Shown: positions 18,032 to 26,635 of the stretch, one piece after another | Numbering within the stretch: the first letter of the stretch is position 1 | How the letters are laid out: each line of letters begins with the position of its first letter | Assembly (NCBI RefSeq): GCF_017315945.1 | Contig: NZ_JAFLWI010000002.1 | Span: 186,001 to 250,000 of the forward strand | DNA: 64,000 nt | From: Candidatus Enterococcus courvalinii | Lineage (GTDB): Bacteria; Bacillota; Bacilli; Lactobacillales; Enterococcaceae | Direction of reading: 5' to 3' | Notes under the pieces: model-generated | Database searches by the model: none | Seen by the model: only the letters and a program-made list of their open reading frames with translations | Told to the model about the DNA's origin: nothing | Made by a program: the position numbers and the translations under genes

Positions 18032-19555
18032 ATGAAAAAGTGGAAAATTGGTTTGTTTAGCCTACTATTAGTAAGCGTACTAGGCGCGTGCAGTACGAAT
18101 AGTCTAACAAGTAAAGAAACAAAAAAAGAAAAACTGTCAGTTATCACAACTTTTTATCCTATGTATGAATTCACGAAGAATATCGTGGGAGATGAAGGCG
18201 AGGTCAAGTTGTTGATTCCAGCTGGAACGGAGCCACATGATTATGAACCGTCTGCCAAGGAAATCGCAAGTATTCATGATGCAGATGTCTTTATTTATCA
18301 TAATGAAAATATGGAAACTTGGGTGCCACAAGCTGAGAAAAGTTGGAAAAAAGGTTCACCTAATGTAATCAAAGGGACCGATGGGATGGTGTTGTTACCT
18401 GGAAGTGAGGAAGAACACGATCATGACCATGGAGAAGAAGGGCATCATCATGAGCTAGATCCCCATACGTGGGTTTCACCTAAGATGGCGATTAAAGAAG
18501 TGACATCAATCAAAGAACAATTAGAACAACTTTATCCAAATAAAAAGAAAACTTTTGAAACAAATGCAGAAAAGTATCTAGCAAAATTAAAAGCACTAGA
18601 TGAAGAGTACACGGAAAAATTAAGTACAGCTAAGCAAAAAAACTTTGTGACACAACACGCTGCTTTTGGTTACTTAGCCTTGGATTATGGATTGAATCAA
18701 GTCCCAATCGCAGGTTTGTCTCCAGACCAAGAGCCTTCACCAAGTCGTTTAGCTGAGCTAAAAGAATATGTTCAGAAGAATGAGATTAAATACATTTATT
18801 TTGAAGAAAATGCCGAGGATAAAATTGCAAAAACGTTAGCTGATGAGGCGAAAGTCAAACTCGAAGTATTAAATCCTGTTGAAAGTTTAACAAAAGAACA
18901 AATCGCAAATGGGGAAGATTATCTTTCAGTGATGAAAGATAATCTAACTGCTTTAGAAAAAACAACAAGTGTTTCAGGTAAAGAAATCAAACAAGAAAAC
19001 GCAACGGAATCGACTAGGACAGTTGCTAATGGTTACTTTGAAGATAATGCAGTCCAAGATCGAGCATTAGCTGATTATGCTGGTGAATGGCAATCACTTT
19101 ATCCTCTCCTAAAAGAAGGGGATTTAGATCAAGTTTTTGACTATAAAGCAAAATTGAATAAAGACAAAACAGCACAGGAATATAAATCTTATTACACAAC
19201 TGGCTATAAAACAACTGTTGATAAAATGACAATCACAGATCATACGATTGACTTTGTTGTCGATGGTCAGCATTATCAGTATGAATACAACTATGCTGGA
19301 TATCAGATTTTAAATTATGAAAAGGGAAATCGTGGAGTACGTTTTCTTTTTGAAACAGCTGACAAAGATGCCGGAGAATTTAAATATGTGCAGTTTAGTG
19401 ACCACAATATTGCTCCAGTTAACGCGGAACATTTCCATGTCTTTTTTGGAGGAGAGAGTCAACAAAAACTTTTCAACGAGTTAACTAACTGGCCCACTTT
19501 TTATCCAGCTGATTTGACTTCACAAGAAATTGCGCAGGAAATGATTGCACATTAA
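18032..19555 (+). CDS. adcA: Zinc-binding lipoprotein AdcA with fused ZinT domain
   Basis: 507 residues from ATG 18032, preceded by aaaaggag. The signal peptide ends in the lipobox LGAC, so the protein is lipid-anchored outside the membrane. Residues to about 310 form the cluster A-I solute-binding domain with a His-rich loop (HDHDHGEEGHHH), and HTWVSP, HAAFGY and a Glu-containing segment as zinc ligands. Residues about 325-507 form a ZinT domain (GYFEDNAVQDR, HFHVFFG). It hands zinc to the AdcBC ABC permease, not encoded in this window. It is the last gene of the Zur operon. Confidence 0.93.
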   Translation: MKKWKIGLFSLLLVSVLGACSTNSLTSKETKKEKLSVITTFYPMYEFTKNIVGDEGEVKLLIPAGTEPHDYEPSAKEIASIHDADVFIYHNENMETWVPQAEKSWKKGSPNVIKGTDGMVLLPGSEEEHDHDHGEEGHHHELDPHTWVSPKMAIKEVTSIKEQLEQLYPNKKKTFETNAEKYLAKLKALDEEYTEKLSTAKQKNFVTQHAAFGYLALDYGLNQVPIAGLSPDQEPSPSRLAELKEYVQKNEIKYIYFEENAEDKIAKTLADEAKVKLEVLNPVESLTKEQIANGEDYLSVMKDNLTALEKTTSVSGKEIKQENATESTRTVANGYFEDNAVQDRALADYAGEWQSLYPLLKEGDLDQVFDYKAKLNKDKTAQEYKSYYTTGYKTTVDKMTITDHTIDFVVDGQHYQYEYNYAGYQILNYEKGNRGVRFLFETADKDAGEFKYVQFSDHNIAPVNAEHFHVFFGGESQQKLFNELTNWPTFYPADLTSQEIAQEMIAH

Positions 19556-19625
19556 TTCAATCAGGTGAGTGAATAACCAATAATCTGAAGATTTTGACTA
19601 TCACTTATTAGAATAGTTAAAAAGT

Positions 19626-19655
19626 AAAGGAGTAGAGAATTCTACTCCTTTTTTT
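19626..19655 (+). terminator. Terminator of the zinc operon
   Basis: AAAGGAGTAGA and TCTACTCCTTT arms with a 4-nt loop and seven T. Confidence 0.9.
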
Positions 19656-19798
19656 GTGTGTGAGTAAAAGTTGAAAATGAAAATCTATTTAAATTATCAA
19701 AATTTCTAAATAAATGATAAAAGGGTGATTCACATTCGATGTACAATAAAAGTAGAAAAATTAAGTATGTATTACGCATATTTTTGGAGGGGTTAGAG

Positions 19799-22327
19799 AT
19801 GAAACAGAAGTTCAACTCGATTGAAGTTAGAGGAGGAACTGTTAATAATTTAAAAAATATCAATGTAGATATTCCATTGAATAGTTTTGTTGCTATTTCA
19901 GGTCTATCTGGTTCAGGGAAAAGTTCTTTAGCAATGGGGATTTTGTATTCAGAAGGATCTCGGAGATATTTAGAAGCTCTTTCAACCTACACACGAAGAA
20001 GAATTAGTCAAGGTAAGAGATCTTCTATTCAGCAGGTCCGTCATATTCCTTCTGCCATTGCTTTGCGTCAGCGACCCGTAGTTCCATCAGAACGCTCCAC
20101 AGTTGGGTCTATGAGTGAGGGATTCAATGTGGTACGATTGATTTTTTCTCGATTAGGATCATCGGTCTGTCCAAACGGGCACCGTGTTGCCCCTAGTTTA
20201 AAGATTGCTCAAGCAATGGACTTACCTGGTGGACCGAATAGTCAACGTGGAATGATCAGCTGTCCGACATGTGGTGTAGAATTTTTGGCAAAATCAGCTG
20301 AAGACTTTTCCTTCAATGCTGGTGGAGCGTGTCCAGAATGTCATGGTACAGGGAAAATCCGTGATTTGGATGAAACAAAATTAATAAGTGATGCAAACAA
20401 AACACTTGATCAAGGGGCAGTTGCTTCATGGCGATTACCAGGTCGAACATTTATGCCAACAGTTGCAAGAACTTTAGGTGTCCGAACAGACATCCCATAT
20501 AAAGATTTAACAGAAGAAGAAAAAGAAATTGTCTTACATGGAAAAAAGAAATTATACCCTGTTGATTTTAGAACTTCTACTGGACGGGTGATAAAAACAG
20601 AAAAGACACTTTATGAAAATGCTTATGATGCGGTCTATGATTCCTTAAAAACTTCTAAAAGTGAGAAAGCAATTAACAAAATCAATACCTTTTTCCATTT
20701 CTCCACATGTCCAACTTGTCATGGCACGCGGTTTAATCCAGAGTTGTTGACTCAACTTACTGGTGATGAAAATATTGTTGAAGTTTCTAATCGTACCTTG
20801 GGAGAATTAAAGGTGTGGATGAACCAAACAAAAAAAGAGTTACCAAAAGAAATGCACGTAATGGCAAACATCTTATTTCAAGAATTACAAGACAACATCC
20901 AGCCGTTATTGAATTTAGGACTAGACTATTTGCAATTATCACGCAATGGAAATACGCTTTCTACTGGTGAACTTCAAAGAATCCAATTAGCTCGGACGTT
21001 ACGTTCAGAGACAACAGGAGTTTTATATGTATTAGATGAGCCTTCTATTGGGTTACATCCAGATAATGTCAAAGGCTTGATTGAAATTTTTAATGAATTG
21101 ATTAAGCAAGGTAATTCTCTAGTTGTAGTAGATCACGATGTAGATATCATTCAAGAAGCTGATTGGATCATTGAAGTCGGACCAGGTTCTGGCGCAGCAG
21201 GAGGAACTATTATTGCCCAAGGCACTCCGAAAGATTTGACGAAGAATCCTAATTCACTAATTGGACCTTACATTGACGGCTCAGCACCAATCATTCAGAA
21301 AAAAATCAATGCCAAAAAAAATCTGAAAGAAACGATTCATTTAGAAGTTAAAAATTATTTTAACATTAAGGATATCAATGTTACGATTCCTGGAAATGAA
21401 ATAACTGCGGTTACTGGGTTTTCTGGATCAGGTAAAACAAGTTTGATCTTAGATAGCTTAGTACCTGCCATTCAGGATCTCAGTGCTGGAAATCATTTAC
21501 CCGAACAGGTAAATGAATTGACTACGAAAATTCAAAATGTCGTCAGCGTTGACGCAAAGCCAGTTGGGAAAAATACACGATCAACGATAGCAACCTATAC
21601 CACGATTATGAATAATTTGAGACATTTATTTGCAGAGTTGCCTGCTGCGAAAGAAAAGAAGTTTGGTATTGCTTATTTTTCTTATAATAATAAAGAAGGC
21701 GCATGCCCAAATTGTGGAGGTTTGGGAACGGTATCTTTAGATATTCAATATTTACCAGATATGGAAGAAATTTGTCCAGTGTGCCATGGTACTCGATTTA
21801 AGGAAGAAGTACAGAAAATTCATTGGAATGGCTATAGTATTGTTGATTTACTTGCTCTATCTGTTAGGGACTCACTTAAAGTATTCAAAGCTATTCCAAA
21901 AATCCAAAAGCAAGTGGAATTATTAGATGAGATTGGATTAAGTTATTTACATTTAGGTGAGAGTACAGCAAGCCTTTCTGGTGGAGAAGCACAACGATTA
22001 AAATTAGTTAGTCATCTGAATAAAAGACAAACAGAGACACTTTTTGTCTTTGATGAACCTTCCATTGGCCTTCACCCATTAGATGTACAAGTATTATTAG
22101 AAGTGATGAATAAGTTAAAAGCCAAAGGTGCAACAATCATTATGATTACTCACGATCTTGATTTGATGCTCAATGCAGATTATCTGATTGATTTGGGGCC
22201 AAAAGGAGGAGCAAAAGGCGGGTGTCTAATGGCAAGTGGGCATCCCATGGAATTAATCAAGAACCCTAAAAGTTTGACATTAAAATATTTGAAAGAACAT
22301 AGTGAGAAATTCAATATTAATAAGTAA
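19799..22327 (+). CDS. UvrA paralogue lacking the UvrB-binding domain
   Basis: 842 residues from the ATG after ggagggg. Two ABC ATPase units are seen: Walker A GLSGSGKSSLA and GFSGSGKTSLI; signatures STGELQRIQLAR and LSGGEAQRLKL; Walker B VLDEPSIGLHP and VFDEPSIGLHP. Two CxxC zinc modules are present. Between VCPNGH and the first zinc module only about 35 residues occur, where true UvrA has about 130 that bind UvrB. This is the class II/III UvrA layout, linked in other bacteria to tolerance of DNA-binding drugs rather than core excision repair. Expect a second, full-length uvrA elsewhere. Confidence 0.85.
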   Translation: MKQKFNSIEVRGGTVNNLKNINVDIPLNSFVAISGLSGSGKSSLAMGILYSEGSRRYLEALSTYTRRRISQGKRSSIQQVRHIPSAIALRQRPVVPSERSTVGSMSEGFNVVRLIFSRLGSSVCPNGHRVAPSLKIAQAMDLPGGPNSQRGMISCPTCGVEFLAKSAEDFSFNAGGACPECHGTGKIRDLDETKLISDANKTLDQGAVASWRLPGRTFMPTVARTLGVRTDIPYKDLTEEEKEIVLHGKKKLYPVDFRTSTGRVIKTEKTLYENAYDAVYDSLKTSKSEKAINKINTFFHFSTCPTCHGTRFNPELLTQLTGDENIVEVSNRTLGELKVWMNQTKKELPKEMHVMANILFQELQDNIQPLLNLGLDYLQLSRNGNTLSTGELQRIQLARTLRSETTGVLYVLDEPSIGLHPDNVKGLIEIFNELIKQGNSLVVVDHDVDIIQEADWIIEVGPGSGAAGGTIIAQGTPKDLTKNPNSLIGPYIDGSAPIIQKKINAKKNLKETIHLEVKNYFNIKDINVTIPGNEITAVTGFSGSGKTSLILDSLVPAIQDLSAGNHLPEQVNELTTKIQNVVSVDAKPVGKNTRSTIATYTTIMNNLRHLFAELPAAKEKKFGIAYFSYNNKEGACPNCGGLGTVSLDIQYLPDMEEICPVCHGTRFKEEVQKIHWNGYSIVDLLALSVRDSLKVFKAIPKIQKQVELLDEIGLSYLHLGESTASLSGGEAQRLKLVSHLNKRQTETLFVFDEPSIGLHPLDVQVLLEVMNKLKAKGATIIMITHDLDLMLNADYLIDLGPKGGAKGGCLMASGHPMELIKNPKSLTLKYLKEHSEKFNINK

Positions 22328-22356
22328 AAAAAAGGCTCAATCAAATGAGCCTTTTT
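22326..22356. terminator. Bidirectional terminator
   Basis: AAAAGGCTCA and TGAGCCTTTT arms with A and T runs on opposite sides, between the convergent UvrA-like and TraX-like genes. Confidence 0.88.
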
Positions 22357-22361
22357 GCCTA

Positions 22362-23153
22362 TTAATGAGCAAATAAAAATGCAGATAAGAGATACAAAAT
22401 GGCAATATGCGCAGGGTAAAAAATATAAAAGAAATACTTCATACCTTTTCCTTTTTGTCCATTGTATAACAAAATAGGAACGATCGCGAAAACCATCATC
22501 CATTGAGTGGAACCTAAGAAAAAGTAAACAGCTGCAACTAACGCAATCATCAAACACTGGATTCGACGATTATTTCTAGCAAGGTACAATAAAGGAATCA
22601 ACAGCACCATCACATTGTTCTCAGCTAAAAGCAACATAGGAACCAATGCACTAATTGCTAAAAATGCTAAACGATTTTCAACAATCATTGGACTAGACAT
22701 AAGTAAAGGTACTAACAGGGATAGTAAGATGGGAAGAAGAAATAAACCAATTCCTGCTAATATCTTTTTCAAGTTACTCGTGTGTTTTCCGTCAACAAAA
22801 AGGTCAATAGCAAACATCATCAACGTACCAATAAAAAGATCTCTAAAAATATTGTTCATTAAAACCACTTGATCATAACCAATAAGTTTTTCAAGAATAA
22901 AAGTAAAAAATGTCATAAGGACCATAGAAATATATAATCGAGACATATACTTCTTTTTACTGTGAGTGTGACTAAAACCAACAACACTGACGAAAAAGAA
23001 AAGTGTTGCAACGGGTCGACCAAACCAGTCTAGCCAATCAGGCGCTCCAAATGGAACAAACATTTGATGAATATGATCAATGAACATTAAAATGATTCCT
23101 ATCATTTTTAGGTCAAAGGTTGATAAACCTTTCCTAGGTGTGTCAATTGTCAA
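22362..23153 (-). CDS. TraX-family membrane protein
   Basis: 263 residues with about eight membrane spans. The start LSTFDLKMIGIILMFIDHI and the following GRPVATLFFFVSVVGFSHT match TraX/acyltransferase-3-like proteins; plasmid TraX acetylates pilin, while chromosomal copies in Firmicutes have no settled role. The start is preceded by taggagg. The C-terminal FYIFYPAHIAILYLL motif is typical of the family. The gene stands alone between a terminator and the leader side of CRISPR array 1. Confidence 0.75.
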   Translation of the reverse strand: MTIDTPRKGLSTFDLKMIGIILMFIDHIHQMFVPFGAPDWLDWFGRPVATLFFFVSVVGFSHTHSKKKYMSRLYISMVLMTFFTFILEKLIGYDQVVLMNNIFRDLFIGTLMMFAIDLFVDGKHTSNLKKILAGIGLFLLPILLSLLVPLLMSSPMIVENRLAFLAISALVPMLLLAENNVMVLLIPLLYLARNNRRIQCLMIALVAAVYFFLGSTQWMMVFAIVPILLYNGQKGKGMKYFFYIFYPAHIAILYLLSAFLFAH

Positions 23154-23322
23154 AATAATTCCTCCTAACTAATATCGACTGTATTTTAACAATCGAATTT
23201 CATTAGAAGCAATTGAAGCAACTTGTCAGGAACGAACAATTTTGTCATAAAAGATTTTTTGCATACATCATCGATGGAGAGTAAATAAATATTAAGTGGT
23301 AGTTGGGGTAGTAAATTCATGA

Positions 23323-23437
23323 TATACTGGAAAAAAGATCTTTGAAATCTAAATAAATATCGAGAAGAAGCATCCAAACTGAAGCCTTGCTATGGGTGAA
23401 TAGTGCGATTACGGAACCTCAAAAATTTTTATCCGAG
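23323..23437 (+). promoter_or_regulatory. Leader of CRISPR array 1
   Basis: The 71 bp immediately before the first repeat (23367-23437) match the leader of array 2 with six differences. The block ends ATCCGAG, the kind of leader-anchoring sequence used for spacer integration in type II-A systems. A TATACT (23323-23328) upstream could be the -10, but its -35 is poor. Confidence 0.75.
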
Positions 23438-24530
23438 GTTTTAGAGCTATGCTGTTTTGAATGCTTCCAAAACTGGAGGAATAGGCGGTTTGACTACAGC
23501 GCTGTTTTAGAGCTATGCTGTTTTGAATGCTTCCAAAACAATGCAATCTTTATTTGACGCTTATCGTTCGTTTTAGAGCTATGCTGTTTTGAATGCTTCC
23601 AAAACTTTGACGGAATTTGCCAAAGTATCGCCTACGTTTTAGAGCTATGCTGTTTTGAATGCTTCCAAAACAAGAGATGCCAAAAACTTTAGCATCTTTT
23701 CGTTTTAGAGCTATGCTGTTTTGAATGCTTCCAAAACTAAACTTCATGCGGTTATTACAGGAAAACCGTTTTAGAGCTATGCTGTTTTGAATGCTTCCAA
23801 AACATATTCACACGCAGTGGGACATGAAGTCATGTTTTAGAGCTATGCTGTTTTGAATGCTTCCAAAACTGATAAAAATCAACTTGAACCTGTCGGATAG
23901 TTTTAGAGCTATGCTGTTTTGAATGCTTCCAAAACTAACAAGCTCATCATCAAGCATTACTGTTTGTTTTAGAGCTATGCTGTTTTGAATGCTTCCAAAA
24001 CGCAATCTCAACGACAGAATATGCACTGTTTGTTTTAGAGCTATGCTGTTTTGAATGCTTCCAAAACGTCGTGGAGTGTAGCAAGCGCTATGAGAGGGTT
24101 TTAGAGCTATGCTGTTTTGAATGCTTCCAAAACTTTTGGGTAATCAAATAACCACAAACAAGGGTTTTAGAGCTATGCTGTTTTGAATGCTTCCAAAACA
24201 AGAAAGTCTATTGTTAAAGTAAATCTTAAGTTTTAGAGCTATGCTGTTTTGAATGCTTCCAAAACCCATCTAATCAACAAAGAGCTGCTGACGTAGTTTT
24301 AGAGCTATGCTGTTTTGAATGCTTCCAAAACGAAATACATTCAAAGAAGAACGGTTTTAGTGGTTTTAGAGCTATGCTGTTTTGAATGCTTCCAAAACTA
24401 AAGATGTTTCTACTTTTAATGTGACTTTGTTTTAGAGCTATGCTGTTTTGAATGCTTCCAAAACACACGACTATCAAGAAAGAAATTTCGGTCAGTTTTA
24501 GAGCTATGCTGTTTTGAATTCTTCCCCAAT
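23438..24530 (+). CRISPR. Type II-A CRISPR array 1: 17 repeats, 16 spacers
   Basis: Repeats of 36 nt begin GTTTTAGAGCTATGCTG and end TGAATGCTTCCAAAAC. Sixteen copies are identical. The last (24495-24530) is degenerate at its 3' end and marks the trailer end. Spacers are 30 nt except one of 31 nt (24332-24362). The leader is on the left, so transcription is to the right and the newest spacers are near 23474. The repeat type indicates Cas9 and a tracrRNA. Neither is in the window, so both must be supplied from elsewhere or be lost. Reading frames across the array are meaningless repeats. Confidence 0.98.
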
Positions 24531-24647
24531 AATAATAGCTGTGTTTATCAATCGTATCGAACTGAGCCATTTGAAGGAAACGAGTTTGCAGTAACTAGCC
24601 ATATTCGTCAGAAAAATAGCAAATAATTTTTTGATACTGATTCCAAC
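24531..24647 (+). other. Sequence beyond the array trailer, possible gene remnant
   Basis: Directly after the degenerate last repeat one frame reads about 36 codons to a TAA at about 24625, ending FEGNEFAVTSHIRQKNSK. It has no start or ribosome-binding site and looks like the 3' tail of a gene cut by the array. I do not recognise the protein. Confidence 0.35.
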
Positions 24648-24679
24648 AAAAAAACCACCAACTAGTTGGTGGTTTTTTT
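24648..24679. terminator. Bidirectional terminator between array 1 and the ABC exporter genes
   Basis: The perfect palindrome ACCACCAACTAGTTGGTGGT is flanked by A and T runs. It can end the array transcript from the left and the exporter transcript from the right. Confidence 0.85.
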
Positions 24680-24721
24680 ATTGGGTAAATATTTGGGAAT
24701 AACAAACATGAGAAAATATCA

Positions 24722-24763
24722 TACTAATAAATTAAGTTGGAAGATAGGGATAATTTATTAGTA
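24722..24763. repeat. AT-rich inverted repeat
   Basis: TACTAATAAATTA (24722-24734) and its perfect complement TAATTTATTAGTA (24751-24763) are separated by 16 bp. It has no G:C-rich stem or T run, so it is not a normal terminator. It lies about 80 bp after the exporter genes. Confidence 0.7.
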
Positions 24764-24840
24764 TAGATATTATTATAACGTATTTAAAACACGTTTATGA
24801 TTTGTTTTTTTTATAGTTGTTATTATCTTTTTTACCTAAA

Positions 24841-26631
24841 TCAGGTTGCCTGAAATTGGCTATTGTAAAGTGAACGATAGAGTGTTGGACGTTTCAACAG
24901 TTGTTTATGTGTTCCTGTTTCAATGATATCGCCCTTATCCATTACTAAAATTAAATCAGCATTTTCAATGGTGGAGAGGCGGTGGGCAATGACGAAACTT
25001 GTGCGATTTTTTGTTAATGAGTTCATTGCTTCTTGAATTTGTAATTCTGTTCGAGTATCCACACTAGAAGTTGCCTCATCTAAAATAACTACAGGCGGAT
25101 TCGCCAAAATGACACGAGCAATGGTCAACAGTTGTTGCTGTCCTTGTGAGAGGCCTCCGCCATTGTCACTTGTTACGATGGAATCATAGCCATTAGGAAG
25201 TGTCAGAATAAAGTGATGACACTGAGCGATTTTAGCTGCTTGGATAATTTCTTCTCTTGTTGCATCCATTTTTCCGTATGCGATATTTTCAGCAATCGTA
25301 CCTTCAAATAACCAAGTGTTTTGTAAGACCATTCCAAATAGGGAACGAAGATTTTCTCTTGGAAGATCAGTCGTTGGAATCCCATCGAATTCGATTTGAC
25401 CGGATTCGATGTCATAAAAGCGCATAAGCAGATTGACTAGCGTTGTTTTACCTGCGCCGGTTGGTCCAACAATAGCGATTTTCTGGTTTGCTTTCGCATC
25501 GAAATCAACTTTCTTCATCAATGGTTTTTCAGGTGAATAACCAAAGCGAACATCTTTGAATCGAATATTTCCATCAGGGTGTTGAATGGTTGTTCGACTT
25601 GTATCTGCTTGTTCTTCTTCATGATCTAAGATATAGAATATTCGTTCAATCGAAGCCATGGCAGCTTGAATCGAGTTAATGACGTAAGAAGCTGTTGAAA
25701 TTGGTTCGGAAATTTGATTGATATATTGTAGATAAGCTTGCAAGAAACCAATCGTTATTCCACCACTTAATACGGTCATTGCACCAAAAATCGCACTAAA
25801 AATGAAAGCAGATTGGTTAATGAAACGGGATAAAGGATAGATGGCAAAGTTCAAGAATTGTGCACGTTTAAATACAGTATAATGTTCATCGATTGTTTGA
25901 CTGATAGCATCCCTTTGTTGATCCTCTTGGTTAAAGGACTTTGAAACGATGATACCAGAAAGATATTCTTCCATTTCGTTGTTGATACTACCAAGTTTCA
26001 CTTGAGCTTTGTCCGCGACTTCTTTATTTATCATTGAAAATTTGTGCGTTACCAGTCCGCTAAGAATCAGTAAACCAATCACTAAGATTGACATTTTACT
26101 GTCGATATAAATCAACATGATTCCTGCAAAAAGAATAGTTACTATAGATGTGAATAGTTGGTTGACGCCAGTCAATAACACTTGAGAAAGCTGATTCAAC
26201 CCAGTGGTCGTTCGACTAATCAGATCGCCCACCTGATGATTATCAAAAAAAGACATCGGCAATTTTTTGATTTTTTTCGTAATCAGTTTTCGCGTATTCA
26301 AAGTAAGTCGTTCGCTCAATGTCGCCATTGCTCGTTCTTGAACGTAAGAAAGTCCACTACTGATTAGCGAAAATTGGATTAAAAGTAAGACCGTTGGAAG
26401 TAATTGCTCTATAAGTAAGTCAGCTGTCACTGACAAAGCTTCTTTCAGTTGGATGATTGCAACGATTTTATCAATTCCTAATGCCATCAGGAAGGTCATT
26501 GCAACTACTAAACTATTTCCAATCAAACTGCAAAACATCAATAGATAAAAATATTTATGTTCAGAACGATGTAATTTCCAAAAGCGATACATCAGATATT
26601 TTTTATTCGCCACCATGTTGTTTTGTTTCAT
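24841..26631 (-). CDS. Heterodimeric ABC multidrug exporter, subunit with canonical ATPase site
   Basis: 596 residues: six membrane helices (to about residue 320), then a nucleotide-binding domain with Walker A GPTGAGKTTL, signature LSQGQQQLL, Walker B VVILDEATSS (catalytic Glu present) and the H-loop IAHRLST. It starts 4 bp after the other half-transporter, behind aaggag. With that partner and the divergent MerR gene it has the layout of enterococcal EfrEF/ChlR, a chlorhexidine-induced exporter; the exact orthology is not proven here. The likely role is export of hydrophobic drugs. Confidence 0.85.
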   Translation of the reverse strand: MKQNNMVANKKYLMYRFWKLHRSEHKYFYLLMFCSLIGNSLVVAMTFLMALGIDKIVAIIQLKEALSVTADLLIEQLLPTVLLLIQFSLISSGLSYVQERAMATLSERLTLNTRKLITKKIKKLPMSFFDNHQVGDLISRTTTGLNQLSQVLLTGVNQLFTSIVTILFAGIMLIYIDSKMSILVIGLLILSGLVTHKFSMINKEVADKAQVKLGSINNEMEEYLSGIIVSKSFNQEDQQRDAISQTIDEHYTVFKRAQFLNFAIYPLSRFINQSAFIFSAIFGAMTVLSGGITIGFLQAYLQYINQISEPISTASYVINSIQAAMASIERIFYILDHEEEQADTSRTTIQHPDGNIRFKDVRFGYSPEKPLMKKVDFDAKANQKIAIVGPTGAGKTTLVNLLMRFYDIESGQIEFDGIPTTDLPRENLRSLFGMVLQNTWLFEGTIAENIAYGKMDATREEIIQAAKIAQCHHFILTLPNGYDSIVTSDNGGGLSQGQQQLLTIARVILANPPVVILDEATSSVDTRTELQIQEAMNSLTKNRTSFVIAHRLSTIENADLILVMDKGDIIETGTHKQLLKRPTLYRSLYNSQFQAT

Positions 26632-26635
26632 ATTA

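Noticed and set aside
22615-22872. Plus-strand 85-codon frame
   Set aside because: It is the shadow of the TraX-like gene, without ribosome-binding site.
23550-24570. Three minus-strand open frames full of FGSIQNSIALK repeats
   Set aside because: They are translations of the CRISPR repeats of array 1; the period of 66 nt keeps the frame open.
24531-24680. Possible tracrRNA after array 1, because a terminator lies about 120 bp downstream
   Set aside because: The segment has no anti-repeat to the CRISPR repeat, and the terminator also serves the exporter genes.
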